Source: Aquisalimonas sp. (GTDB lineage: Bacteria; Pseudomonadota; Gammaproteobacteria; Nitrococcales; Aquisalimonadaceae). From it: a stretch of DNA of 10,755 nucleotides. The position numbers and the translations under genes are program-made. Within the stretch, counting starts at the first letter, position 1. Each line of letters starts with the position of its first letter. A model generated the notes under the pieces. That model did no database searches, was not told the origin of the DNA, and was given only the letters and a program-made list of their open reading frames with translations. This document shows positions 1 through 7,021 of the stretch, piece after piece. The stretch is taken from contig SLMR01000394.1 in assembly GCA_007133445.1 (NCBI GenBank), forward strand, positions 1 through 10,755, read 5' to 3'.

Positions 1-1080
1 CCAGGCGTTTTTCGGCGGTAGCGGGTAGATGGTGGTGGTGTCCAGCAACTTGCCGGTGGCCGAAACGACCACCACCTTGCAGCCGGTGCGGATGCCGGGA
101 TCGATGCCCATAACGCAGCGGCTGCCGGCCGGTGGTGCCAGCAGCAGGTCGTGCAGGTTGCGGGCGAAAACCTGGATGGCCTCGGCCTCCGCCCGTTCCC
201 GCAGGCTGCCGATCAGGTCCGTTTCCAGCCGGGTGTAGAGCTTGACCCGCCAGGTGTGGCGCACCAGCGCCTGCAGCCAGTCATCGCCGGGGCGGCCCTG
301 GTGATGCACGCCGAAATAGCCGGCGACGCGTTCATGGCAGGGGCCTGGTTGATCCCCGTCGATCTCGATGGCCAGCCGCAGCACGCGCTCCTTGCGGCCA
401 CGCAGCAGGGCCAGGGCGCGGTGGGACGGGATCGCCTTCAGGGCTTCGCGATAGTCGAAGTAGTCGGCGAACTTGGCGCCGGCCTCTTCCTGCCCGGGAG
501 CCACCTCCGAGACCAGAACACCCTTGTTCCAGGCGTAGTCGCGGAGTGCGGCCACCAGGTCGGGGTCTTCGGCGGCCTCTTCCGCAAGGATCGCACGCGC
601 GCCTTCCAGGGCCACGTCCGCATCGGCGACACCGGCGTTATTGTCGACGTAAGCGGCCGCGCGCGTTCGTGGATCCTGGGAGGGGTCCTGAATCAGTGCC
701 CGCGCCAGGGGTTCCAGGCCGGACTCCCGGGCGATCTGGCCCTTGGTGCGGCGCTTTTTCTTGTAAGGGAGGTAGAGGTCTTCAAGGCGCTGCTTCGTCT
801 CGGCGCTCTGAAGCGCCTGCAGCAGGCTGTCGGTGAGCTGGCCCTGTTCCCGGATTGTGGCGGTGATGGTCTCGCGCCGCTCCTCCAGCTCTCGGAGGTA
901 GCCAAGGCGCTCCTCGAGCTGGCGCAGCTGGCCATCATCCAGGCCACCGGTGGCCTCCTTGCGGTAGCGGGCGATGAAGGGAACGGTGGCGCCATCGTTC
1001 AGAAGCCGGACCGTGGCGTCGACCTGATTGATGCGGACGCCGAGTTCCTCGGCGATCCGTCCTGTGAGAGTGTCTGCCAT
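1..1080 (-). CDS. tex: Tex, RNA-binding transcription accessory protein (N-terminal part, cut by window edge)
   Basis: This is the first 360 codons of Tex (YhgF), a cytoplasmic nucleic-acid-binding protein that affects transcription; the family is usually about 750-790 aa, so roughly the C-terminal half lies beyond the left edge. The N-terminus (MADTLTGRIAEEL, then a PFIARYRKEATGGLDD motif near residue 34) is the typical Tex helical domain. LEDLYLPYKKKRRTK near residue 100 is a strong family signature. At about residue 325 the YqgF-like RNase H fold begins with MGIDPGIRTGCK. The missing part should hold the helix-hairpin-helix and S1 RNA-binding domains. The ATG at 1080 matches the family start, but no clear Shine-Dalgarno precedes it. 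A TATCAT box on the minus strand at 1119-1114 could be a -10 element, without a good -35. The gene lies 55 bp downstream of a lipoprotein gene on the same strand. Confidence 0.95.
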   Translation of the reverse strand, partial: MADTLTGRIAEELGVRINQVDATVRLLNDGATVPFIARYRKEATGGLDDGQLRQLEERLGYLRELEERRETITATIREQGQLTDSLLQALQSAETKQRLEDLYLPYKKKRRTKGQIARESGLEPLARALIQDPSQDPRTRAAAYVDNNAGVADADVALEGARAILAEEAAEDPDLVAALRDYAWNKGVLVSEVAPGQEEAGAKFADYFDYREALKAIPSHRALALLRGRKERVLRLAIEIDGDQPGPCHERVAGYFGVHHQGRPGDDWLQALVRHTWRVKLYTRLETDLIGSLRERAEAEAIQVFARNLHDLLLAPPAGSRCVMGIDPGIRTGCKVVVVSATGKLLDTTTIYPLPPKNAW

Positions 1081-1135
1081 GAGCGTGTTGCGCGCAGCTG
1101 CGGGAAAGCCGCGATGATAGCAGATGGGGCAGTGG

Positions 1136-1636
1136 CTACCGCATGATGCCGATGCCGATCCCGAAGCGCACGCTGGGTTCCTGGCGCTGGGGTGTGGTCT
1201 GCCGCGGCCACAGGTGCAGGTCTTCGGCGGTCACCACCGGATAGCGGTACTCGGCCTCGCCGATGGTGGCCGTGCGGGAGGTCTGCAGCGGCCCCGAGAT
1301 GGTGATCTGACGGCCGGCGCTGTAGTCCTCCGGTTCCAGGTAGCCGTCGGCGATGGCCAGGAAGCGCCCCTGGGAGGAGCGGTCGGTGCGCGGCTGCTGC
1401 CCGCGGTCCAGGGGATAGGCGAGGATCTCCAGTTGGGTGGAGTCCTCGCCGGGTTTAGCGCTGATGATGGTACCGCCCCAGAGGACGCGTTCGTCCTCGA
1501 TGCGTTCGCTGGCGGCCTGCCGCGGCTGGAGGTCGCGATTGACGCCCTCGGTATCAAACGATGGGCCGCCGGCGCAGGCGCTCAGGAGCAGCGCGATGGC
1601 GAGGGTGAGCAGTAGCTGGATCAAGCGAAGGCGCAT
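1136..1636 (-). CDS. Slp family outer-membrane lipoprotein (copy 1)
   Basis: This 166-aa protein has a signal peptide with a lipobox (LLSAC, Cys21). Ala follows the cysteine rather than Asp, so the Lol rule predicts transport to the outer membrane. The body has Slp-family landmarks: VLWGGTII at 51-58, GRFLA at 90-94, a GRQITISG strand near 98-105, and LHLWP ending at 144. Slp proteins such as E. coli Slp and YeaY are small envelope lipoproteins linked to stationary phase and stress; their biochemical role is not settled. It lies 20 bp downstream of a second Slp gene with the same landmarks at the same residue numbers, so the pair looks like a tandem duplication. Unlike its partner it ends soon after the LWP motif, with a Gly/Ile-rich tail. 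Only a weak GGAACGG precedes the ATG, consistent with translation from a shared transcript. Confidence 0.9.
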   Translation of the reverse strand: MRLRLIQLLLTLAIALLLSACAGGPSFDTEGVNRDLQPRQAASERIEDERVLWGGTIISAKPGEDSTQLEILAYPLDRGQQPRTDRSSQGRFLAIADGYLEPEDYSAGRQITISGPLQTSRTATIGEAEYRYPVVTAEDLHLWPRQTTPQRQEPSVRFGIGIGIMR

Positions 1637-1656
1637 AACCGTTCCGGGGCTCAGTG

Positions 1657-2202
1657 CTAGCGGAAACCGCGGCGATGTGGGTACCAGGGATCATACCAGG
1701 GGTCATACCACGGATCGTAGAACGGGCCGCGGGGATGACGGGGATAGGTCGCTGGCGTCGGATCCCGCTTCGGCCACAGGTGATGGCCGCTGGCCCGGAG
1801 ACGTACGTAGGGGTACTCGTAGTCGCCCACCGGGCGTGCCTCGGTGCCGTCGATGGTGCCGGTGACGGTGATGCTGCGGCCCTGTTCGTAGATGGCCGGG
1901 TCCAGGAAACCGTCGATCACGGCGAGGAAGCGGCCGGCGCTGTCGTCCCGCTCGCGCGGGCGACCGCTGCGATCAAGATCGCGCCCAACGACCTCCACAA
2001 GCGTGGTGTCCGACTTGTTCTCGACGCCGGCGATGGTGCCGCCCCAGCGAACCCGTTCGCCGTCATGCCGTTCGGCATTCTGGCGCACCTCGGCCAGGCC
2101 GGGGCTGTCCCGGCCCGGGTCGGGGATGCCGTCAGGCGTGCCTGCGCACGCTGACAGCAGGAACGCCGTTGCGATGACAAGACCCGACAGGCCGGTGCGC
2201 AT
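1657..2202 (-). CDS. Slp family outer-membrane lipoprotein (copy 2, with YDPW repeat tail)
   Basis: This 181-aa lipoprotein has a signal peptide ending in a lipobox (LLSAC, Cys19, followed by Ala, so outer membrane is predicted). It shares WGGTI at 53-57, SAGRFLA at 88-94, a GRSITVTG strand and HLWP ending at 144 with the neighbouring copy, at the same residue numbers. It differs in its C-terminal extension: a Pro/Arg/His-rich stretch, then YDPW three times in a row at 162-173, then WYPHRRGFR. The repeat is also visible in the DNA as three 12-bp units. A GAGG lies 9 nt before the ATG. The gene is 32 bp downstream of the DMT transporter gene and 20 bp upstream of the other Slp gene. Family membership is secure from the motifs; the role of the aromatic tail is unknown. 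Confidence 0.9.
   Translation of the reverse strand: MRTGLSGLVIATAFLLSACAGTPDGIPDPGRDSPGLAEVRQNAERHDGERVRWGGTIAGVENKSDTTLVEVVGRDLDRSGRPRERDDSAGRFLAVIDGFLDPAIYEQGRSITVTGTIDGTEARPVGDYEYPYVRLRASGHHLWPKRDPTPATYPRHPRGPFYDPWYDPWYDPWYPHRRGFR
1682..1717 (-). repeat. Three 12-bp tandem repeats encoding YDPW
   Basis: On the plus strand the units are taccagggatca, taccaggggtca and taccacggatcg. They differ by one to three bases, mostly at synonymous positions, and each encodes Tyr-Asp-Pro-Trp on the minus strand. They lie near the 3' end of the upstream Slp lipoprotein gene. Being in-frame and a multiple of three, the array could gain or lose units without breaking the reading frame. Confidence 0.9.
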
Positions 2203-2234
2203 CAGGGAGTGCCTCGGTGATGACCGTTACAGGC

Positions 2235-3161
2235 TCAGACCGCCTTTTGTCGCCGGGGTTCGCGCCGCTGCTCGGCGAGTGTGACCGTGGCCACGCCGGC
2301 GGCAATCAGCGCCAGGCCGACGATGTTGGTGAGCGACAGCGTCTCGCCCAGGGCCACCGCGGAGGCGAGCAGCCCGAAGGCCGGGACGCCAAGGCTGCCG
2401 ATGGAGGTGGTGACCGCCGGCAGGGCGCGGGTAACGGTGATGATCGCCCAGAACGGGAATGCGGTAGCCAGGGGCCCATTGTAGAACAGGATCAGCAGTA
2501 GCACCGGATCGGTCCAGGCGATGGCAGCAGGTTCTTCGGCCACCAGCGCGATGGGCAACAGCACGACCGCCGCGACGCCGAACTGCCACGGCGCCAGGGT
2601 GAGCGGCGGCCCCTGGGATCGGCGGGCGCGCACGTAGACGATCAGCAGTGCCCAGCACAGGGCTGCGAGGAGCAACAGGCCGTTGCCGATGACCACTTCC
2701 GGGTTGCCCCAGTCGAAGCCGAAGGGGTTGAACATCACGGCGACCCCGGCGATGCCCAGGGCAAAACCGATCAGGCGCGGGCGGGTCATGAACTCGCCCA
2801 GTGCCAGCGCGGCCATGGGCAACACCCACAGGGAGGTGGTGTAGGCGAGGATGGCGGACCGGCCGGCAGGCACGAACTGCAGCGCGGTGGTCACCAGCCC
2901 GAGGTATGCCGCCATCTGCAGCAGCCCCACTCCGAGCACCAGCGTCCACTCCTGCCGATAGGGCAGGCGCAGTTGTCCGGCCATGCCAGCGACCAGGACC
3001 ATGCAGAGACACCCGAGTAGCATCCGGGTGGCGGCAAACATCAGTGGCGAGATGTACTCGAGGCCGACCTTCATCACCGGCCAGTTCGCGCCCCAGAGCA
3101 CAATCACGAGGCCGAGGAGCGTCAGTGCGGCCGTTGGCGTCAACGAATGCCGCTCAGGCAT
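2235..3161 (-). CDS. DMT superfamily transporter, EamA family
   Basis: This 308-aa, strongly hydrophobic protein has the two-repeat EamA architecture, with about ten predicted membrane helices. The first repeat opens with VLWGANWPVMKVGLEYISP (about residues 20-38), the usual EamA helix-1 signature, and includes RMLLG and an AYTTSLWVLPMAALALGE motif near 107-124. The second repeat, from about residue 155, includes YNGPLATAFPFWAI and ends with SLGVPAFGLLASAVALGE and a final helix before an Arg/Lys-rich cytoplasmic tail (EQRREPRRQKAV). Family members mostly export amino acids or other small metabolites; the substrate cannot be read from sequence. A GGGAG lies 10 nt before the ATG. The gene follows the periplasmic binding-protein gene after 59 bp on the same strand, so the two may be cotranscribed. 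DMT exporters do not normally need a binding protein. Confidence 0.92.
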   Translation of the reverse strand: MPERHSLTPTAALTLLGLVIVLWGANWPVMKVGLEYISPLMFAATRMLLGCLCMVLVAGMAGQLRLPYRQEWTLVLGVGLLQMAAYLGLVTTALQFVPAGRSAILAYTTSLWVLPMAALALGEFMTRPRLIGFALGIAGVAVMFNPFGFDWGNPEVVIGNGLLLLAALCWALLIVYVRARRSQGPPLTLAPWQFGVAAVVLLPIALVAEEPAAIAWTDPVLLLILFYNGPLATAFPFWAIITVTRALPAVTTSIGSLGVPAFGLLASAVALGETLSLTNIVGLALIAAGVATVTLAEQRREPRRQKAV

Positions 3162-3220
3162 GGAGTTGTGGCTCCCGGTCGCCGGAATCAGCGGCCGAGG
3201 CTACCACAACCGGGGCGCTG

Positions 3221-4444
3221 TCAGAGGAACGGGCATTCAGGGTCCGGAGATTCGCCGAAAAGGCTCTCACCCGGGACCACATCCTTCACTTCGAAATAGT
3301 CACCGGGCTGCTCCTGCTCGCTGGCCCGCCGGACCCGCACGAACTGCATGTCGTGGACCAGCCGTCCGTCGTCGCGAATGTGGCCGTTGCGGGTGATGCC
3401 GTCGTCGACGTCCATGTCGCGCATGGTGGCCACCAGTTCAGGCCCGGTGCTGTGGCCTGAGTCCTCGACTGCCTTGAGGTAATGCAGCGTGCTGACATAG
3501 ACGCCGATCTGCGCCGACGATGGTCGGCTGCCGCTGCGCCGCTGGAAGCGCTCGCTGAACGCGCGGCTGGCATCGTCGGCATCCCAATAGTACGGGACCA
3601 TGAAGCGCATGTCGCCGGCGGCATAGAGACCCACCTGGCGGATGTCCTGGAGCAGCGTCATGACACTCACCAGTTCGGCTTCGCCGTGGACACCGAGTTC
3701 ATGGGCGTGGCGAATGCTCTGGACGAGTCCGGCACCGGCGTTGCCGACGGCGATGATGTCCGCGCCGCTTGCCAGTGCATCGGCCATGATCCCGAGGAAG
3801 TCGGTTCGGTCGAAGGCGTGGAAATGGGTGTCCACCAGCTCGCTGTCATGATCTGCCAGCGCCTCCTCGAGACGGTCGCGGATGTCATGGCCGAAGGGGT
3901 GGTCCAGTGTGATGAGATACCAGTCGGAGCCCGGCTTCGCCTCTGCCAGCGAATGGGCGAGACCGGTGGTCAGCCCCCGCACGTTGTACTGCCAGTCGAT
4001 GGCCACCGGGCTGCACTCCGCCCCGGTGAGTTGTTCCGAGCCTGCCCCGATGTGAACCGTTGCGATCTCGTGGTCACGGGTGAACGCCTGTACCGCCAGT
4101 GCAACGGCGGACCCCGGCATGTCGGTGATCAGGTCGATACCATCGCCCTCGTGCCACTGCTGCGCCTTGTCCACTGCCACGTCGGGATCGTTCCCGGTGT
4201 CTGCCATCACGACCTCGACAGGCGTGTCGGCCACCGAGCCCCCCATGTCCTCAACGGCGAGTTCCGCCGCGATCTGAGAGCCCTGCCCCGCGGACTCACT
4301 GTAGGCACCAGTGACATCGGTGAGCACCCCGATGCGAATCGTGTCGCCACGAATCTCGGCGTCGACGGCCCAGGTGGCGGCCAGCAGCGTGCCGCCGAGG
4401 AGTAGCGCTCTGAGCGCCCGCTCGCCTATACCATGTCCCATCAT
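3221..4444 (-). CDS. Periplasmic ligand-binding protein, branched-chain amino acid ABC type (orphan)
   Basis: This 407-aa protein belongs to the LivJ/LivK-like type I periplasmic binding family. Residues 1-29 form a signal peptide ending in AVDA, with no lipobox, so the mature protein should be soluble in the periplasm. The mature start, IRIGVLTDVTGAYSESAG, is the classic first strand and ligand loop. Further landmarks are VEVVMADTGNDPDVAVDKAQQ (first 20 residues diagnostic), the hinge region SDWYLITLDHPFGHDIRD, and PYYWDADDASRAFSERFQRR in the second lobe. No permease or ATPase gene is within the window; the next gene downstream is an EamA exporter. The start is supported by GGGAGGGG five bases before the first of two adjacent ATG codons. 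The ligand is unknown; the family binds amino acids, amides, urea and other small organics. Confidence 0.9.
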   Translation of the reverse strand: MMGHGIGERALRALLLGGTLLAATWAVDAEIRGDTIRIGVLTDVTGAYSESAGQGSQIAAELAVEDMGGSVADTPVEVVMADTGNDPDVAVDKAQQWHEGDGIDLITDMPGSAVALAVQAFTRDHEIATVHIGAGSEQLTGAECSPVAIDWQYNVRGLTTGLAHSLAEAKPGSDWYLITLDHPFGHDIRDRLEEALADHDSELVDTHFHAFDRTDFLGIMADALASGADIIAVGNAGAGLVQSIRHAHELGVHGEAELVSVMTLLQDIRQVGLYAAGDMRFMVPYYWDADDASRAFSERFQRRSGSRPSSAQIGVYVSTLHYLKAVEDSGHSTGPELVATMRDMDVDDGITRNGHIRDDGRLVHDMQFVRVRRASEQEQPGDYFEVKDVVPGESLFGESPDPECPFL

Positions 4445-4688
4445 GGTGACCCCTCCCGTGTCAGTTCTTATTGATGTGCTCCGCCTGCCCGGTGACCGGC
4501 GAGTTGTCGGTCGGCCTGGGTGTTGCGGAATGTGACGATTGAATCACGTGTCGTGTAGAAAAGGGAAGAGGACTGCACTGGCATAGTGCGTGGCTCGCGT
4601 GCCGTATCGGCTCGGAAGTCGGCTGGTGACGGAATCGTCGTCCGGCAGGGGGTAGCTGGCCGCGCGGCCGCCGCGGCCAGGCGTGACT
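4445..4688. promoter_or_regulatory. Intergenic region upstream of the binding-protein gene
   Basis: These 244 bp separate the stop of the M23 peptidase gene from the start of the binding-protein gene, both on the minus strand, so a promoter for the binding protein and the genes after it should lie here. I see no convincing -35/-10 pair. A dyad GTGA-N8-TCAC at 4532-4547 might be an operator; it resembles a CRP half-site pair but with 8 rather than 6 bases between the halves. A GC-rich hairpin lies at the far end (4656-4680). Confidence 0.35.
4656..4680 (-). terminator. GC-rich hairpin after the M23 peptidase gene, likely terminator
   Basis: A perfect 9-bp inverted repeat (ctggccgcg and cgcggccag) encloses a 7-base loop that is itself GC-rich. 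It begins 8 bases after the stop codon of the M23 peptidase gene, where a terminator would be expected. No U-tract follows on the minus strand (CTACCCCC comes next), so it is either a weak intrinsic terminator or a 3'-end-protecting hairpin. Confidence 0.5.
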
Positions 4689-6239
4689 CTACTCGTCTTC
4701 GTCGCGCATGGCGACCTGCTGCTCGCTCATGTCGTCCAGCTGGGCGACCAGTGGCACCGCGCGGGCTACGAAGTCTTCCAGGTGCTCTTCCGCCACCGGT
4801 TCACCACTGGGCAGGTCCACCCGCATCGGGTTGCGGTGCTCGCCGTCCTTAATGAACTCGTAGTGCAGGTGGGCACCGGTGACTAGGCCGGAGGCGCCGA
4901 CGTAGCCGATGGTCTGCCCCTGCTCGACCCGCGAGCCCACGCTCAGGCCGTTGGCGTAGCGGGACATGTGGGCATAGAGCGTGCGGTAGCGGTTGGCGTG
5001 CTCGATGATGATAGTGCGCCCGTAGCCGCCCTTGCGGCCGCGATGGACAATGCGGCCGTTGCCCGCCGCCATGATCGGCGTGCCGGAGGGTGCGGCGAAG
5101 TCCGTTCCCAGGTGTGGCCGCCGGACGCCGAGCACCGGGTGCTTGCGGTTGGGGTTGAAATGGGAGCTGATGCGTGCGTCTTCCACCGGACGGCGAATGA
5201 ACGCCTTGCGCAGGTTTTCCCCCTCGGGGCTGTAGAAGCCGGTGGCACCGTCCGGGTCCGTGTAGCGCACGGCGTCGATCTCGCGGCCACGATTGACGTA
5301 GCGCGCGGCCAGGATGGGGCCGTCGCGGACGTGCTCGCCGTCAATGTAGTAGCTCTCGTAGGCCACGGAGAACATGTCGCCGGAGCGCACGTCGCGACCG
5401 AAATCAACCTGCCATTCGAAGATATGCATCAATCGCATGATCTGGCCGTGGCTCAGCCCCGCGTCCGACCCGGCCATGAACAGGGAGCTGTTGACGATGC
5501 CGGACGCGTGCTTCACGCGGGTCTCCACGGCCCGGGATTCCACCGAGACTCGGAAGTCCTCATCGTCGTCACGTTCCACCACCAGTGTTTCGGAATCGCC
5601 GATGTCGTAGCGCAGACCCCGGAGGCTGTCGTCGGTCACGTGGAAGTGGATTTCGTCGCCGGGATAGATGCGCTGCAGTTTGGCGGTGCGGTCGTCGGTG
5701 TTGACGAGGCGGTGCAGGTCATGCGGGCTCAGGCCGGCGCGGCTGAAGATGGCCGCCAGGGAGTCGCCGGAGCGCACCTCGATGGTCTCCCATTCCGGAC
5801 CTTCATGGGGTTTCTCCTCGGCCTCGGCTGTCGCGGTGGCATCGTCGGCGGGCGCCTCCGCCACATCCAGGCCATTGGTATCGCTGCCTTCGTCCTGGAG
5901 CGGGGCATCCAGGGCGTCGATGCCTTCGCCGGTGTCCGCGACCGGCATGGCCGCATCTGCAGGACCTGCCTGGTCAGTATCGGCGAGGCCGTTGTGGCTT
6001 GCCGGGGTGTCCACCAGGTCAGTGACACGGGTACCCGGCAATTGCAGCTCCGTGGCCGTCATGGAGCCGCCATGGTCGTTGCCGTCTCCCTTGTCTCCGG
6101 CGCCAAGGAGGCCGACGCCGATCAGGCTGGCACCGATGCCGCAGACCAGCAGGGGCACGGGGCGTAACCACCACCGCAGGCCCCGGGGAGGTGCGTTGCG
6201 CGCGTCCTCCCAGTCATGTTCTCCGTGATGGTGCCCCAA
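4689..6239 (-). CDS. Membrane-anchored M23 family murein endopeptidase, MepM-like
   Basis: This 516-aa protein resembles the MepM (YebA) group of zinc endopeptidases, which cut peptide crosslinks in peptidoglycan for cell-wall growth. A single membrane anchor at about 24-47 is followed by a long acidic Ala/Asp/Glu/Thr-rich linker (about 50-148). An OapA/LysM-like domain comes next (ETIEVRSGDSLAAIFSRAGL, about 151-200), then a Csd3-like second domain (about 240-345). The C-terminal LytM domain has all expected residues: His376 and Asp380 in HLGTD, His424 in YAHMS, and His457 and His459 in GAHLHYEF. It should therefore be active. The start is TTG at 6239; the next Met is residue 60, after the membrane anchor, so the TTG start is needed, and GAGGGGGG lies 6 bases upstream. 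It stands alone between its own promoter region and a terminator-like hairpin. Confidence 0.94.
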   Translation of the reverse strand: MGHHHGEHDWEDARNAPPRGLRWWLRPVPLLVCGIGASLIGVGLLGAGDKGDGNDHGGSMTATELQLPGTRVTDLVDTPASHNGLADTDQAGPADAAMPVADTGEGIDALDAPLQDEGSDTNGLDVAEAPADDATATAEAEEKPHEGPEWETIEVRSGDSLAAIFSRAGLSPHDLHRLVNTDDRTAKLQRIYPGDEIHFHVTDDSLRGLRYDIGDSETLVVERDDDEDFRVSVESRAVETRVKHASGIVNSSLFMAGSDAGLSHGQIMRLMHIFEWQVDFGRDVRSGDMFSVAYESYYIDGEHVRDGPILAARYVNRGREIDAVRYTDPDGATGFYSPEGENLRKAFIRRPVEDARISSHFNPNRKHPVLGVRRPHLGTDFAAPSGTPIMAAGNGRIVHRGRKGGYGRTIIIEHANRYRTLYAHMSRYANGLSVGSRVEQGQTIGYVGASGLVTGAHLHYEFIKDGEHRNPMRVDLPSGEPVAEEHLEDFVARAVPLVAQLDDMSEQQVAMRDEDE

Positions 6240-6245
6240 CGGTCG

Positions 6246-6253
6246 CCCCCCTC
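6246..6253 (-). promoter_or_regulatory. Ribosome binding site supporting the TTG start of the M23 gene
   Basis: On the minus strand GAGGGGGG ends 6 bases before the TTG at 6239. It is the only purine-rich block near a possible start and decides the non-ATG start, because no ATG lies in frame before the membrane segment. Confidence 0.65.
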
Positions 6254-6266
6254 GGTATGGCGTCTG

Positions 6267-6281
6267 GCGCGCGTCGCGCGC
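6267..6281. repeat. GC-only palindrome in the leader of the M23 gene
   Basis: The sequence gcgcgcg-t-cgcgcgc is a 15-bp palindrome. If transcription starts near 6292 as the upstream promoter suggests, it lies in the roughly 50-base leader, 13 bases before the Shine-Dalgarno. It could fold into a short hairpin of about 6 bp with a 3-base loop. Confidence 0.5.
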
Positions 6282-6298
6282 GATGCTTTTCCCGTTAC

Positions 6299-6325
6299 CC
6301 TATAACAGGCAGTTCAAAAACTCAA
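6299..6325 (-). promoter_or_regulatory. Promoter candidate for the M23 peptidase gene
   Basis: On the minus strand an extended -10 (TGT followed by TATAGG, 6307-6299) lies 15 bp from TTGAGT (6325-6320), a 4/6 match to the -35 consensus. The spacer is short, but the TGn motif can compensate. It sits in an AT-rich island about 60 bp before the TTG start. Confidence 0.45.
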
Positions 6326-6511
6326 AAAGAAGATTTCGCAACTGATTCATATCGTTGGTTTTTGGAGACATGAACCAAGGCGACGACAGGCCGTGCCCCG
6401 GAGTGCGCGGCAAGTGCCTGGGCGAAGCCCTGAAAGCTCACGCATCATGCATGCCTCGCGGGGCGACCTCCAATCACGGCATGTTAACAGCGTTGCACGC
6501 GCGTCCGCCTG

Positions 6512-6536
6512 CGTTCCGTGCCTGCGTCACGAAACG
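6512..6536 (-). terminator. Hairpin after the EVE gene, possible terminator
   Basis: On the minus strand CGTTTCGTG and CACGGAACG form a 9-bp stem with one U-G wobble around a 7-base loop, 21 bases after the EVE gene stop. No U-tract follows, so termination is only suggested by position. Confidence 0.4.
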
Positions 6537-6557
6537 GGACGGAGGGGTGTTGTTGCA

Positions 6558-7016
6558 TCACTCCAGGGACAGGATGAACTGCCACTGCTGTGCGGTGACC
6601 GGCATCACCGAGAGGCGATTGCCCTTGCGCACCAGTGGCATGTCGGCGATTTCCGGCCGCTCCTTGAGCTCGGTCAGGCTGATGGTGCGATCCAGTCGGC
6701 GCACGAAGCGCAGATCCACCATGTACCAGCGCGGCTTGTCCGGGTCGCTCTTGGGATCGTAGTGCGGGTCCTCCGGATCGAACGCGGTGTGGTCCGGGTA
6801 GCCCTCGCGGGCCACTTCCGCGATGCCGACAATGCCGGGCACCTTGGTGTTGGAATGGTAGAAGAACACCTGGTCGCCGGCGCGCATCTGGTCACGCATC
6901 ATGTTGCGCGCCTGGTAATTCCGAACCCCGTCCCAGTGATCTGTCTGGTCGGGCGCCGCGGCAAGATCGTCAATGCTGAACTCGTCCGGCTCTGATTTCA
7001 TCAGCCAGTACTGCAT
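6558..7016 (-). CDS. EVE domain-containing protein
   Basis: This 152-aa protein consists of one EVE domain, a PUA-like fold related to YTH domains and found in bacterial proteins of the thymocyte-nuclear-protein-1 type. Family hallmarks are the N-terminal YWLMKSEPDEFSIDDL, WDGVRNYQARN at 28-38, GDQVFFYHSNTK at about 47-58, GIVGIAEVAREGYPD, and PRWYMVDLRFVRRL. EVE domains are thought to bind modified bases in nucleic acid; the target of this group is not established. The full domain length is present and it looks intact. The ATG at 7016 is preceded by GGAG 8 bases upstream. The gene lies just downstream of the 6S RNA gene on the same strand, a place where many gammaproteobacteria have fau, often with an EVE gene close by. 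A short UUCG hairpin overlaps its ribosome binding site. Confidence 0.93.
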   Translation of the reverse strand: MQYWLMKSEPDEFSIDDLAAAPDQTDHWDGVRNYQARNMMRDQMRAGDQVFFYHSNTKVPGIVGIAEVAREGYPDHTAFDPEDPHYDPKSDPDKPRWYMVDLRFVRRLDRTISLTELKERPEIADMPLVRKGNRLSVMPVTAQQWQFILSLE

Positions 7017-7021
7017 GCATC

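Larger units (their letters stand above)
6240..6557. other. 318-bp gap between the EVE gene and the M23 gene
   Basis: No gene is supported here. From right to left it holds a hairpin after the EVE gene stop (6512-6536), then about 140 bp with no recognised signal. After that comes an AT-rich island (about 6301-6365), unlike the GC-rich surroundings, containing a promoter-like sequence for the M23 gene, and a GC-only palindrome in the presumed leader at 6267-6281. A plus-strand reading frame starting near 6355 or 6370 crosses into the EVE gene on the opposite strand and looks spurious. Confidence 0.6.

Noticed and set aside
151..1146. A 331-codon plus-strand frame opposite tex
   Set aside because: The minus-strand translation is unmistakably Tex across the same bases; the plus-strand product has no domain signature.
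3482..4405. A 307-codon plus-strand frame opposite the binding-protein gene
   Set aside because: The minus strand has a signal peptide, ribosome binding site and family motifs, while the plus strand has none.
4586..4886. Small plus-strand frames over the end of the M23 gene
   Set aside because: They overlap the antisense of a confirmed gene and the terminator-like hairpin, and have no ribosome binding site or recognisable product.
4968..6167. A 399-codon plus-strand frame opposite the M23 peptidase gene
   Set aside because: It is the shadow of a gene with complete zinc ligands on the other strand, and its translation has no family resemblance.
6355..6762. A plus-strand frame beginning in the M23 upstream region, with GGAG just before an internal ATG at 6370
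   Set aside because: The GGAG to ATG spacing is too short, more than half the frame overlaps the EVE gene in antisense, and the product is Arg/Cys/Ser-rich without similarity to a known family.
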